This document shows, piece by piece, positions 24,901-36,059 of a stretch of 64,000 bases of DNA; position 1 is the stretch's first letter; every line of letters begins with the position of its first letter. The notes below the pieces were generated by a model. It did not search any database. It was not told the DNA's origin and saw only the letters and a program-made list of their open reading frames with translations. This DNA is from Ampullaceana balthica (taxonomy: Eukaryota > Mollusca > Gastropoda > Lymnaeidae), in the NCBI GenBank assembly GCA_944989445.1, contig CALYLW010000180.1, forward strand, positions 1,442,798 to 1,506,797. Direction: 5' to 3'. A program made the translations under genes and the position numbers.

Positions 24901-27900
24901 TGTATTATTTAAAATTTAATTGGTTTTAAAAGGATACACTTTATAGTCTTCAGTTGGATATAAAAGACCAAGGTATAATTCTCTCAAGTCATTGGCATTC
25001 TTACCAACAGAGCTTATCTTTTCCTCAACAACATCTAAAGAAGTATGCACTGTGTAATAAAACTTGAGTTCATTGTCAGTAGTAACCGTTTTAATAAATA
25101 AAGGGTAATTCTGAAATAAAGCAGTTGAATAATAATATGAACTGAAGCAAAAGACATAACTTTGAAGAAAATTCAATTATGCTACATGACTGGTACTGGT
25201 ATGTTTTTCTCCTCCCAGTCCCAGGCAGTTACAAAATTTTGCACAAAACTTATTGATTATGGATTACCATCTTTTGCATCTATTGAACACAGCTAACAGT
25301 AACAGTCAATGTAAACATAAAACTAGAGAATTACTATTAATGGGTCTATGAATTATTTGGTCAATAATTCTCTATGTCATAATAATAACCCCCTTTTCAG
25401 ACCATGACGGTCTATAGGGCATGTGAAGTAGTGTTCACAAGTTTCATTGAGCCACCACTAACGAGCAGGGGAATGTGTGGCTAGCTCAATGCTTCGGGGG
25501 CCTTGCCAGTACTGAGACTCGAATTTGCGACTCAGGTTTTTGTCTCGGTTCGATAGTCGAGCACGCTACCACTTAGACCACTCTACGTCAGCATATTTGA
25601 AATCAAAACATCAGTTTGTCACAACAAATGTAGTTCCCCCAGTATAACACACACTAAACTGGGATGCCCTCAAGCCTCTTAAACATGGCTTTATAAAAAA
25701 CAGATCATGTGAAACCCAGTTAATTAGTCTAATATAAGACTCATCAAAAGGATTGGATTAATAATAATAAAATCGATAATTTGATCTTATATAAACTCAT
25801 AGTCAGATTTAGACTAAATTTAGGCTGATATTGTCATAGTCATAAATTTAAAAAGTCATTATTTTATTTATTTATTTAATTATTATTAATAAACAATATT
25901 GACCAGTGCTCAAAATTTATTTTGGCAAACACCGCAAAATATGAAGCCATACAGTTACAGTGAAAAACAATACAGTACAAAAATGGGGGCAATAACCTCC
26001 AATAATTATAACCATTATTTCATTACTGATGTGAAACTTGTGAGTGAAGTATGGCAGATGGAGTTACAGGACCTGCAGTGTTATACCTTACTCAAGGAGA
26101 AATACGCTGAAATTGATGTGACAGTGTTTTAAAAACTCCTGCCTAGTGAATATCCACTGCTGCTTGACTGATAATAACAAATTCTGGCAATGTTTTGAAG
26201 TGCTTTTCTTTATGGGCAATTTTTTTCCACATTCAAAATAAATAAATCCTCATTGAGGTCAAGACTTACATATGAGCATCTACAATCAGTTTTACGGCTG
26301 ATAAATATGAAAGGCAAGGATTTGAGCCCAAGACTGACAACTTGTCTTGTCTTATCTATACAGACGCTCCTTCTACAGTGGGACCCACTTAACTCGAGCC
26401 CCGGTTAACTCGTCAGCTCTATTAAGTCGACGTTTTTTTGGGGGGAAACGCCAAATTTTCTCTTTGTCTTTGCATTTTCTCATCGGTTAATTCTATTATT
26501 TTAAGTCGCCGAACCCTAATACCTTGAGCACAAAAGAGGGTCAAATTTGCCACTTAGTGTTGGTTATCTCGATCCCCATGACCAATCGTCAGCTTTTGAA
26601 AATGTTAGATGTGATTTTTTATAACCAGGTGAAGGCATAAAATTTCTGCCTCGCTGGTGACGTCACAGCCCGCTTGCTCACAGCGCTGTGTTACTAACTT
26701 AAATCGCCAGCTTTTGAAAATGTTACTTATCGATAGGGCTGAACCGATTGGTTCGGCTACTCGGCATCGGTCGATTTTCGTATACTCGGAGATACTCTGC
26801 AATCGGCCGCGTAAGTGATGCCGATGCCGAGTATTACGTAATTGCTCCAATAGAAAAGATGCACGCAGAATCGCATGTCTAAAACATTTCGTTTCGTATG
26901 GAATAACAAAATGTACCGTGTGCAGACTTGTTGTCATGGGCAACCATTCATCCTTCAACCTCATTTTGACTCTATTACTACTGCTTTGTTCTCATTGTTT
27001 CATTCATAAGAAATGGCCGTGTGCAAAAGCCATTTAACTATTGGTTAGAATTAATTAAAATGTGTCAAAGTTGAAGGTTCAAAAGGAGTTCCTAATTTAT
27101 TTTTGTACACTTTTATAGAGAAGAGTTAGCTTTTTTGTCATGAGTCATATATAGGTCATGATAGTCTGATAGACAAACAAATAACGGCAACGCCTTTGTC
27201 TTTGTGTAAGAAAAAAACTCCAAAAACATGTGCATGTACATTCTCATTTATTAATGCTAGTGATGGGACGATACCAAAATCATAGGGTGCTTACTGTAAA
27301 CAAGGCTCCCCAGATTTTAAAATATATAATACTAGACGCCCCGTGGCGTAGCATACGCTGCAGACTTGCTCATGGAGAGTGCAAAGAAAGTGGAGAAAGA
27401 ACGGACACAAACTACAGCACGAAGAAATCAAAACAACGCGAGTGAATGTCGGTTGCGGTGAACTGCCAACTCATTGTTGGTTTCGAGAAATTTGCAGGCG
27501 AAATTCGGTACACCCCTAACTTCTATGAAGTCAGCTATAAAACGATAATCGGTTTAAAATCGGAGTTACGTAATCGATAATCAGTTTCCAAAAAAAGAAA
27601 AAGAAAACAACAACACGCAATTAACAACCATAAATATGACTAACCCTTGCTAGGGTCGGCCAATCACAGTTTATGTTTAAGGGATGGTAGTATTAATATT
27701 AAATTGGAGGCGGGCAACAACAACCTCAGTGTGCATATCTTTACGTTTACTCGCTATTTTTTATTTATTTAGTGCTGCTTTTTGTGTCTGTACTCTCACC
27801 CCCCCCCTCAAATGTTCTTTGCAATGTCTATGATGAGCAAGTCTGCGGCTTATGCTACGCCGCTGGTCTCTCCAGAGTTCCTTCTTTTCTTTAACTCACA

Positions 27901-30900
27901 GTCGTTTGCCCAAACCCACCCCATTTTGACAACTGTGTCTTTCAGGAAGTCTTCACCCGTCACTAAATCATTAGCAGCGCATGCTACGCTGTGGATCAGC
28001 TAGTGTTGGCAATAAAGGGGTAAAAGAACGGGCACAAACAGACATCTTTATTTAATGTTTTTGCTGGGGCTTGAACCCAGGACGTGATAACCAGTACACT
28101 ACGAATCTCACATTTCTGTGAAGGAAAAATGCAAGTGAACGCAAGAGTTTTGTTACCACCCACTCCCGCACCCCCCCCCCTTTTTTTTTCATCCCACCAC
28201 GCTTGCCAACAGTGATTAGTTGACCCGAGCGAGGGTCATTCGTCATGCTCGGTTGCACATACTTGCAGCTTGCTTGCCTCGCATGGTCCCATGAAGAGAA
28301 TTATATATATAGAAGATAGAAGATAACAGACTACAGACAGTTAACCCACCCCACTCTCCCACACCATTTTTGTTGGTTAGTCCGATTAGCACTCAAGTTA
28401 CCGAAGGAATTCTGAGTCCATTGTAAGCTGAGGGGATGGGGTGGGTTATTTATTTGTGTAGCTCGTAAGGAAAGTCACGCAAGTGACCAGCGTACCCTGC
28501 GCGCGCAAGCGGGGGCGCGCACGCGGTGTGGCGGGAAGGAGTACATGTATATGAATTCGTTATACATGTAGTTATGTACTAGGGAAAAAACTGCGCTAAC
28601 GCAATAAAGGGTTATATTTAAACGGTCCTTAAAAACAAACGGTCTTAACAACCTTAGGAAAGAGTGAAGAAATAGGGTCCCGATATTCCGATATGATTCC
28701 GATTAATCGTCCCATCACTAATTAACGCACACCATGTATATAAAGCAATTTCAAGCGCAAGTTAATATTTTGCCGCCATATTAGTTTTCGTTTAACTCGA
28801 TGATCAGCTATCTCTGCGCCATTTTTCATACCCCAAGGCAGTCGACTTAACCGTGTCCCACTGTATACAGAAGATTATTGCGTCCACAGACCATGCTGTT
28901 CTTTTAGAAAGTGATGCAGTGATCACAGGCCACAGCTATGAGGGTTCCACGATATTGCCAGTCCCCTTTGTTTCCTTAAATAGTTTCAGATACATTCGGA
29001 GCTGGATGGACTAGGTCAGGGACACCCTTGGCCCCAGGAACAAATCCCTGCCTTCACAGAGATTTGAACCCGTGACCATTGGTACACCAGCCGAGCGCAC
29101 ATACCACTTGACCACTTTGTAGCCCAGAAGCGATATCAAAAATCTTCAGCTGCAAATTAACTTTTCAAAGGTTCCAGACAATGTCAGTAATAATATTTTT
29201 TAAAATTTTGATAGTTCACTTTGGTATTATTCTTTGTGTCTATATTGTAAATTGGCATTATTATTAGTGATAAGTAGTAGTTAAAGATGTATGAAGTGTT
29301 CTTTGTTCACTAGGTAAACTAGATTATTAAGGGGACCCTTTTCAGATCTCTTAACTTTAGCGATAAAATGGCACATGCCTTCATCCAGATTTGAGACCCC
29401 TGGAATAGACTATAGACTACTTACTAGCTTAGCAGCTTAATGTAACAGTAATTCCTTTTTTAAAAACTAATTGTAAAGCATTAAATAATTGTATTATTAC
29501 TCATTGAAGTGTTTTAATTAGTAACTCTTTTTTTTCTAAAAAAAAATTAAATGTGTTAAATTAAGGGTTTACCAACCTAACTTGGCAGGTCCAAATTGGC
29601 AACTTACTTACTATTAGTATAAGTATTAATTATTACAGTAACTTTAGGCATTAGAATGCGCTTTGTAAGCGCTGCTCTTTGAAATACATAGGTGAGACGG
29701 GGAGGTTACTCTCCTGTCGAATTGCAGAGCATGTACGTGCAATCATACAAGACAAACAGTGTCCTGTCTCCCGACACTTCAATGGATGCGACCATATGGG
29801 CGTCGATGACTTGTCTTTCACCACCATGGTCTATTGCACAAACACACCCTGTCTGGAGAACAGACTAATCCAAGAGTATGGGACCCGTGCACCAAACGGG
29901 ATGAATTTTGTGTTTGCGCTGACAACCTAAATACTAAATGATTTGCCATGCCCACTCTCTCCTTTCCTATATTATAAGTATAAGCTCATACTACTCTCTT
30001 CTTACTTTTGCTCTCTTTGGCTCTTTCACCGCAGCTAAGTTTTTATTTCGTTATATTCGTTTTATTTTTGTACTATTTGTTACTTGAAGAAGGCTCTTTG
30101 CCGAAATGTTCGCTGTTTTGTTACGTCTTGTCAGGCTCACTACACTCATAATTCATACTCTTAACTCAATGCATTCATTTATTCATAAACTAATGTATTT
30201 CAAATATGTTTTCAAGATTGAATTTTGGAGCTCCACAAATATCTTCTTTACAAACTAGTTGGCAAGCATAATTTTGACACCCCCATTGAGCATTAAGGGG
30301 CGCCATGTGGATTTTCAAACTAAAAAAGTAACCATTAAAGAATCATTTTTAGGTTTTGTTCAGATACATTCCAAAGACGCAGCAAGCCTTGAAAGGGTTA
30401 TCGTAGAGAAACTGGAATATGATAACATAACAATGCTTATGTAATGACTGGGCATATATCCGGCCTTCAACAGCGAATATGTGCCAGAAATCACAGAGCA
30501 TTGTTTGCAAACTGTGACAACCACAGCTTAAACTCAGCTAAACATAGGGTTGCCAGACATCCGTCTGAAGGAGTACATGTCCTCCTTTTTAGCTCAATGT
30601 TCTCCGTCCGGCAGGCTAAGCTAAAATCGTTTAAAATGCCCGGGCTTTTCTTAAATTTTACATTATAATTGTGCTGCATCGTTTTTACAACTATTACATC
30701 GTATGTTTACTTTAAATAAAATATGGCTATTTTTTAAACTTAGAAATCTAAACAAGGACGAAAAAAATCTAGTTCTAGTTCTGGGTTAAAAAATATCGCA
30801 GTCATTGAAAATGAAATGGAGGAAACAGCAGTATTGGAGGTTATGAGCCGTCTTCACACAACCTTGTAAGTTTTGAAAAATAGATTTGGAGGAGACATTT

Positions 30901-33399
30901 ATTTCACTGAAAGTCAAGGAGATGTTGAGAAGACTTAAGGAAAGTGGTCAAGAAGAAGAGTTTGGCAGATGTTAAGTTGGTGTATGAAGCATGCATTAGT
31001 TACTTAGAAAAGTGGTTGAAAACTTTTGATGAATTTCAATGCTTTAATTGGATGTACTTAGATAATATCATAGAATGTAAACTTGATGACCTTTTGGGGT
31101 GTATATTGTATTTGAAAGAGAAAGGTATTATAGATGATGTGCAATTGATTGACCAATACAGTAATACAGCAATCTTAAATCATTTGTACAAGACAAAAAT
31201 GAACAGTTTTTATAAGACTCTTGCATGAACTGTGGCAGCTATTACAATAAAATTGTACTGACTTTAAGTTTAATCCGGGACTACTCAAATGAAATATTCA
31301 AAATGTCCTCCTTTGTCGTCCTCCTTATTGTTTTATTTTGCCCTTCTTTTGGTGTCCACATTTCTGGCAATGCTAGCTAAACAGGATTCATTTGTTATCA
31401 CGTTTTTTTGAACAGTTGAAAGTATATATTTGTTTTTCTCTCGTTCAACAACTCGGAAAGAATTAAAAAGAATTGTGCCAATCACAGTGAAGAAGGAGTC
31501 TAAAACACGCTGGAATGCACGGTCAGAAGCTGTTAAAGCTACTTATGAAGGACTATATGAACTAGTAGGGCTGTTGGAAAAATTATAAGAAGATGCAACT
31601 ATGACGCCTGACAACAGAAGTGATGCAGAACTTTGCTGGCGGGTATATTAAACTTAAACTTCCTAGTTTTAATACATTTCTGGAACATCGTACTTGGTCA
31701 AATTGATCGTGTCCAGAAACGGTTGCAGGATCCTACTATGAATTTCAAGGAAGCAGCATCTGATCTTGAATCGCTGGTGCAAGAACTTGTCAACATTCGT
31801 GATAATTTTAGCCTAGTTGCGATAGACAATGGAAAAACAAGATGCACATTTTGGGGAATCGAGGTTGACAGAAGGATTAGACGACATCTGAGGATACCTG
31901 GTGAGTTAGCAAGAGATGCAGGACTTTTGGCAGAAGAAGAAATTTTACGTGTTATGAACTGCGTAATTGACTCCAACAGGAAATATCAATACGGTTTTTG
32001 TCTAAAAATCTTAAACACCAAATTTGGATTTTTTTAAAACGTCAAAACTCTTCTCGCTGAGACAAATGTCGATACACTTCGTCAAAATTGCTTAGATTTT
32101 ACAAATTTCTACGGTACTGACGTCAATGTTCAAGAATTGTGCACAGAAATCGGAGACTACAAAATGCTGTTCAGTTCCCGGACTGAAGTTCTACCGGAAA
32201 CTCCTTTGGAGATTCTTGCTTTTATTGTTTCATATGGAGATGGCATATTTCCAAATCTGTGCATTCCACTGCAAATATTTCTAACAATTGCTGTTTCAAT
32301 TTCAAGCTGTGAGCGTTCCTTCAGCAAACTGAAGCTTATTTTGTCTTATTTACATGCTTCAATGGGACAAGATCCGCTTAGTGATCTTGCACTCCTTAGC
32401 ATCGAAAGAGAAACACTTGAGAATATTAATTTTGACAACGTGATTGACGAGTTTGCGAGTGTCAAATCAAGGAGTAGGAGGATCAATTTGTTGTAGACTA
32501 TGACTATGTGAACTATGTCACATGTCTATTCCAGTCAAGTATAATTAGTAGAGTCTATTTTTTTTCTTCAAATAAATTGTTTACAATCGCATAGACAATT
32601 ATTAGTCTGTATTCTACTTCATTAAAATACCAGGACCAGATGATTCCAAAATTAGCACATATAAACCTTAAAATTTCAAAAAATATCTTTGGGGCTCAGT
32701 GAGCCCCCAGAATCTGTCGGTCCGAGAAGGGACGCAGAATTTGTGTCATATCCCCGGGCGCAGATGACCCTAGCTACGCCACTGTTCATAATCATCATAG
32801 TATAAGAATAATAAGTCAATAAGATGAATAATAGTATGATCATTCATAATGACATCATATTTCATATCATAGTCAGTAAAACTCATAGGTCATAGTCATT
32901 GTTACTCAACTGACAACTAATTTTTTGTTACTAATATTTTATAATATGTGAATGTGAACGTCTTTTAGTATAATTAAGTTAAGTCATTATTAAGTATTAA
33001 GCTACTCTGAGTTGAAACACCCACCCACTCCTTTCCTATATAAGCTTCTACTTTTCTCTCCTTACTATATCTCTACTGGACTAATTGGATTTCACCGCAG
33101 CTAAGTTTTTTTATTCTTTCGTTTTATTTGTGTACTATTAGTACTATTACTATTAGTTCGTTGAGGAAGGCTCTTTACTCTGCCGAAACGTTCGCTGTTT
33201 TGTTACGTCCTGTCAGTAGTGTCAGGCTAACTAATACCCTGTTTATATGTTATACACTTACTAATACCCAAAATATGAGTTAAATGTGGCATCTTAAGTT
33301 CCAATTCATAAATGAATACAGTTTTTAATATAAAATAATAATACAGTCAATTATGCTTTTAAGTACCTCCTTGGCGATTACAGCTACACACACCGCCAT
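18985..33399 (-). CDS. TRAPPC2L: Trafficking protein particle complex subunit 2-like (TRAPPC2L), 5 exons, 138 aa
   Basis: TRAPPC2L is a small sedlin-type longin-fold subunit of TRAPP tethering complexes that act on Rab GTPases at the ER-Golgi and Golgi. Minus-strand exons: 33399-33367 ([11 protein letters not shown]), 25110-24938, 23825-23738, 19276-19197 and 19027-18985; splice sites are GT-AG and phases join. Family landmarks are [32 protein letters not shown] across the exon 2/3 joint, [37 protein letters not shown] and the C-terminal FENVVTAML. Length (138 aa) is almost that of the human protein. Intron 1 is 8.3 kb and intron 3 is 4.5 kb, both full of transposons. The last exon is only 43 nt (14 codons plus one base). 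I am very sure of the identity and of all five exons. Confidence 0.94.
19680..20262 (-). pseudogene. Decayed Penelope-like (GIY-YIG) retroelement 3' end
   Basis: Minus-strand translation gives [22 protein letters not shown] and [12 protein letters not shown], the linker that precedes a GIY-YIG endonuclease in Penelope-like elements, then, after frame shifts and stops, weak similarity continuing to 19680. It lies in TRAPPC2L intron 3 in the gene's own orientation. It is inactive. Confidence 0.6.
20335..20660 (+). mobile_element. Fragment of the 51635-54231 Helitron family
   Basis: The segment resembles 51830-52030: both contain CTCATTTC...TATTGAACAA, a GAGTTA(C/T)TTTT phrase, AGCGGTGCGC and GCACATTTTCGTG in the same order. 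No Helitron ends are visible, so it is an internal fragment. Confidence 0.5.
20666..21686. mobile_element. hAT-like element, about 1 kb, perfect 8-bp TSD
   Basis: GTCTATGT occurs at 20666-20673 and 21679-21686 and encloses 20674-21678. The left end CAATGGTGGTCAAACTGCGG follows the common hAT pattern; the right end (GATCTGGCCCCCCCTT) is less well preserved. Two short frames inside show no recognisable transposase motif. It lies in TRAPPC2L intron 3. Confidence 0.7.
22204..23127 (-). pseudogene. LINE reverse transcriptase fragment (FADD box to C-terminus)
   Basis: From 23127 downward the minus strand encodes [16 protein letters not shown], then [14 protein letters not shown], the RT active-site box with two aspartates, then [10 protein letters not shown]. 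After frame breaks the frame at 22617-22204 continues with [20 protein letters not shown] and [15 protein letters not shown], the C-terminal region commonly seen in RTE/CR1-like ORFs. The N-terminal endonuclease and most of RT are missing. Multiple frame breaks make it inactive. The clade is not certain. Confidence 0.75.
23385..23607 (-). repeat. tRNA-derived SINE, diverged copy (family 1)
   Basis: The minus strand matches the family represented at 37331-37600: the phrases CAGAGCTGGGTGGACT, GAACAAGTCCCTA and the rearranged tRNA-like head near 23590 occur in the same order on the plus strand as in the complement of that copy. It is heavily mutated and lacks the A-box end. Confidence 0.55.
24027..24567. 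mobile_element. 525-bp hAT MITE with perfect 8-bp TSD
   Basis: CTGTTACT at 24027-24034 and 24560-24567 encloses 24035-24559. Termini are CAGGGGTCAGCAAACTT and TTCGCTGACCCCTG. A decayed relative lies at about 55600-56375. No transposase coding is seen. It lies in TRAPPC2L intron 2. Confidence 0.85.
25390..25590 (-). repeat. tRNA-derived SINE (family 2)
   Basis: On the minus strand the head reads AGAGTGGTCTAAGTGGTAGC (A-box-like), and AATTCGAGTCTC downstream resembles a B box. The body differs from family 1. It lies in TRAPPC2L intron 1. 25600-26340 holds no gene; the 77-codon frame at 25899 has no features I recognise. Confidence 0.5.
26720..27260 (+). mobile_element. hAT-like fragment related to 9085-9861
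   Basis: It contains the same phrases as the 9085 element: CATTTCGTTTCRTATGGAAT, TGTGCAGACTTGTTGTCAT and GGCCGTGTGCAAAAGCCATT. Left end resembles ATAGGGCTGAACCGATT; the right end is unclear. It is nested in the pogo-like copy 3. Confidence 0.5.
27332..28313 (-). mobile_element. Helitron, family A, minus orientation
   Basis: On the minus strand the 3' end has the stem-loop GCGTATGCTACGCC followed by GGGGCGTCTAG and a T (CTAG at 27332-27335). The 5' end reads TCTATATATATAATTCTC (28313 downward). A second, oppositely oriented Helitron-type 3' end (GCGCATGCTACGC...GCTAG|T) sits inside at about 27970-28003, so the interior is composite. No helicase coding is present. Confidence 0.65.
29655..30140 (+). 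mobile_element. Penelope-like element 3' end with GIY-YIG endonuclease domain
   Basis: From 29655 to 29930 one frame encodes [25 protein letters not shown] and [12 protein letters not shown] and then stops. These are the Cys pair, KYIGETGR core and catalytic-region Arg/His of the GIY-YIG endonuclease fused to Penelope RTs. A 3' region follows, ending with GAAGAAGGCTCTTTGCCGAA and CGCTGTTTTGTTACG. The RT part is missing (5' truncation). A second copy of the tail lies at 33000-33230. Confidence 0.75.
30536..31382 (+). mobile_element. 831-bp hAT element with perfect 8-bp TSD and a residual frame
   Basis: AGCTAAAC at 30536-30543 and 31375-31382 flanks 30544-31374. Termini are imperfect inverted repeats (AGGGTTGCCAGACAT and ATTTCTGGCAATGCT). 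A 94-codon frame (30944-31228) contains [24 protein letters not shown] sequence, reminiscent of hAT-related ORFs with internal deletion, but I cannot name the family. It lies in TRAPPC2L intron 1 on the opposite strand. Confidence 0.7.
31435..32496 (+). pseudogene. hAT transposase C-terminal half (ZMYM1/DUF4371-like)
   Basis: In one frame from 31633 to 32496, with a single TAA at 32035-32037, the sequence encodes a ZMYM1-like hAT transposase C-terminus: [22 protein letters not shown], then the hAT dimerisation block [18 protein letters not shown] and [14 protein letters not shown]. Upstream, in another frame, [11 protein letters not shown] (about 31496-31530) matches the TRW box preceding this region, so at least one frameshift also exists. 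The N-terminal zinc finger and catalytic core are missing. It lies antisense in TRAPPC2L intron 1. Confidence 0.8.
33000..33230 (+). mobile_element. Penelope-like 3' tail, second copy
   Basis: TTTCACCGCAGCTAAGTTTT, GAGGAAGGCTCTTTACTCTG and CGAAACGTTCGCTGTTTTG repeat the tail downstream of the GIY-YIG fragment at 29655-30140. No coding is attached. It lies 140 bases beyond exon 1 on the intron 1 side of TRAPPC2L. Confidence 0.6.
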
Positions 33400-33480
33400 T
33401 ATTTGTTTACTTGCCAGGTGCCATTTCTCTGCCCTTTGACCGAGGCCAATATAATTAAGGGGCTATCTCGCTATACTATA
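33400..33480 (-). promoter_or_regulatory. Putative TRAPPC2L 5' UTR/promoter-proximal region
   Basis: The bases upstream of the TRAPPC2L ATG (reading minus) include a CCAAT motif on the plus strand at 33446-33450 in a small G+C rise. There is no clear TATA box. The evidence is only positional. Confidence 0.25.
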
Positions 33481-33588
33481 CTATTAGTAATACTATACAA
33501 GATTACACATTAGGAAATATAATTGAGACTTGCTATTAAAGCTTTTTTGGAGTATGTGTCTCTTTTAATCTAGTTATTATTCGAGAGC

Positions 33589-34172
33589 TAAATTGGGTAC
33601 TTGTCTGTTATCCGACCACTAAGATTGTTTACATTATTACTATTTTTTGTATTAACTGTTGTGAATAATATACATATTATTTATAAGCCATACTAATAGG
33701 CCTACAGTAAACAATAAATTATACTTAACAAGATTGACTATATTCACTTTATTAATTTAACTATATTGAAATTTGACGAGAATGAGAACAAAACTGATTT
33801 AAAAACAATCTAAACGATAAATGAAAGAAAGTTGCCATTTTCAAAAAAATGGGCTGCCTTATGTATTATCAATTGTAATATAATATTATATCACTATTTT
33901 TTTTTAATTCGGCATGGATTACACTCACGAAACCGTTAATCACCGTTGCTAACACCCAACTAATCGAGCGGCCATGGAAATCAGCAAAGGAGCCAAATAA
34001 ACGCCACAACGGGACTCCGCGTCATATTATAGATATAAAATTATATTAACATTTATTTAGTAGTAATTTGTAAATTGTAATAGCCTAAGTTTCGCGGGGT
34101 TTCCAGCAGTTAATACCCCTTAAAAAATTACAAACTTTTTGGTGGTCGGATAACAGACAAGTACCCTAAATT
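33589..34172. mobile_element. 572-bp TIR element with 6-bp TSD upstream of TRAPPC2L
   Basis: TAAATT at 33589-33594 and 34167-34172 flanks 33595-34166. The termini match over 25 bases (GGGTACTTGTCTGTTATCCG then ACCAC) and diverge after that. There is no ORF of note inside. A 6-bp duplication is unusual for the common superfamilies (hAT 8, Tc1 2, piggyBac 4), so I leave it unclassified. Confidence 0.8.
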
Positions 34173-34239
34173 GTTTTAATCAATAATAATATGACAACAT
34201 TACAAATATTTTAATTTAGCTTAGCGTTGATTAAAACTA

Positions 34240-34679
34240 AATCCGTTGCCGTTTCCCCTGAATTTTTTCTTAATTCATTGTTAGTTAATTCATATCTTAT
34301 GAATGGTGGTCGCCTGTCCCTGGGGTTGAAACATAGCCTATGACATGTCCCGGGTCAAATGAGGGTCCCATGCACAATTTCAGCACCCTAAGTCCAACGG
34401 TGTGGAATTCTATGGGAAATAAGCAAACAAACTTTCATCTTAAATATTAGAAGATAACCCGTAAATACAAAGTTTTTCTTATTACAAATCCAAAACGCGC
34501 GCCATGCAACTCTTGGGAAAAAAACAACTGCACCAAAAATAACTCATTTTGAACGTCGGTCAATATGTAAACGAGAATTAATTTTTATCCGCAATTGATT
34601 GGCTGTAGGAGTCTGTAGGAGTTTGAGGGACCAATCGCTATCGATGACCGCACGGAACATTGCCTTTTATTATATAAGA
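34240..34679 (-). mobile_element. Helitron 5' part (minus orientation)
   Basis: On the minus strand it begins TCTTATATAATAAAAGGC and shares with 44100-44252 the phrases ATTGGCTGTAGGAGTC, GAGGGACCAATCGCTAT and AATAACTC(A/G)TTTTGAAC. The other end is not clear; no hairpin was found on the left. Confidence 0.5.
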
Positions 34680-34689
34680 TATACTAAAT

Positions 34690-35312
34690 TTGGGGGCCCC
34701 TAAATAATTGGGGCACCTGGCTTTAGCCCGTTCAGACCCCCCCCCCTTTTTTTTTAACCCGCCATAGCCCCCCCCTCTCGTCACAAAAAGTTAGAACCCC
34801 CCTCCCCACCTAATATTACGTTTACATCACAAAGCTTTGCCCCCGCCCCCTTAAAAACCTGTTTTTTATTTGTTTGTTTTTCTATTTGAAAATGAACATG
34901 TTTCAAATCACTTTTTGTTGGTCATATAAGCAGTGGGTTTTTTTTAATTAAAAAAGGTACCGTAACGCATATTTAATACAACCTTTAAAAGCAGTAAGAC
35001 CAAATAGTCTTTGGAAAAAGGTGCCGGAACTTCGTAACAGGAGCGCTCTATTAGAAAAAAGCACTGCATATAAGTATTTATTTAGTGTAGGCCTGCATTC
35101 TAATATGGTAACAATCGTAAATCCATGTAAAACGTCATTAAATAAACTGTAAGCAATCAAATATTGAAGTGGAACTTTTATTTAAAGTTGCGTGTTTTGA
35201 CGTGGCGTCACAAAAAATTATTCTTAAACTTCCCCCCTATCCTCGTCACAAATGTGTGACCCCCCCCCCTCACCAAAACTAGGTGCGTGATGTGATTTAT
35301 GGACGGCCCCAT
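34690..35312 (-). mobile_element. TIR element, 'GGCCGTCCATAAA' family, copy 1
   Basis: It ends GTGATTTATGGACGGCCCC and contains long C runs (CACAAATGTGTGACCCCCC, GTCACAAAAAGTTAGAACCC). The same sequence occurs in reverse at 55216-56787, where the two halves are separated by another insertion. A shorter copy is at 57269-57537. No coding is seen. The superfamily is not assigned. Confidence 0.6.
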
Positions 35313-35786
35313 ATTTCCATTTCTTGAAATTAGTAGAAGTTTCTCTTTCGCCCACCGGTGCCTCAGCCGCTATATACATGACGCCTCAGGACGGGGCGCC
35401 GATTTCACTGCTTATATTATTCTATTTTCAGTTATTTTGATGCAGTGTTCAAGATAATAAAATTTGAATGTTCTGTTGTATTTCTTTAATAAATTCACGA
35501 TATTAGAAAAAAATTATAAAGAGTGAAACCAATATCTTATGACAATGGCTTAAAATTAATTAAAAGTGGGGGGGGGGCTAATTTGTAAGAACGCATAGGG
35601 GAGGAAGATCCCGAAAATGTACAGTGTGCAACATGGGGAGGAGGGTACAAAAATACGACTTTTTGTGCGTACGTAATATATGGATGGCCCGATGGCACCT
35701 TTCCTAGTTTCTTCAGGCAACCCATTCCATGCCCCGAATTCCAGACGGGAAGAACTAGAATTTGTATGTGTTTGTTCCGCGGACCA

Positions 35787-35903
35787 CCACTTTGAGAAGC
35801 ACTGAAGTATGGGACCTGAGATTCCAAAGTTGTTAAGCTTTTTGTGTAAAATTAAAATAAAGTGGTGAACTTCGTCAAATGCTTTTGAGAAGTCTAGTAA
35901 CAT
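35787..35903 (-). pseudogene. Short LINE reverse transcriptase fragment
   Basis: The minus strand encodes LLDFSKAFDEVHHFILI and KLNNFGISG, the conserved RT region with the first catalytic aspartate in DFSKAFD. It stops after about 40 codons, where a hAT-type end (GTGGTCCGCGGAAC) follows. This is a degraded fragment. Confidence 0.65.
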
Positions 35904-36059
35904 TGTATGTTTTTTATTATTATTGTCTAAACCTTTTTACAGATGATTCATTCAATGTTTAATTTTTTTTAAAAATCATTATGATTCATTTAATCTTTGA
36001 TTTTGAAATAAAATCATTATTTATACTTTATTCTATACCAATATAAATATCCATACAAA

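Larger units (their letters stand above)
26376..28863 (+). mobile_element. Pogo/Tigger-like element, copy 3, itself carrying later insertions
   Basis: Ends are CAGTGGGACCCACTTAACTC and GACTTAACCGTGTCCCACTG, each next to TA (26374-26375, 28864-28865). The left about 220 bases and the right about 250 bases (28615-28863) match the other copies. The middle is made of foreign pieces: an 'AAGGTTGTT'-family fragment, a hAT-like fragment and a Helitron. Confidence 0.7.
26347..29127 (-). repeat. SINE (family 1) split by a 2.5-kb pogo-like insertion
   Basis: The SINE tail (26347-26375, CTTATCTATACAGACGCTCC) continues after the insertion at 28864-29127, where TTGCGTCCACAGACCAT and the tRNA-like head follow. 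The uninterrupted copy at 37331-37600 shows these parts adjacent. The insertion point is a TA within the SINE. Confidence 0.85.
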
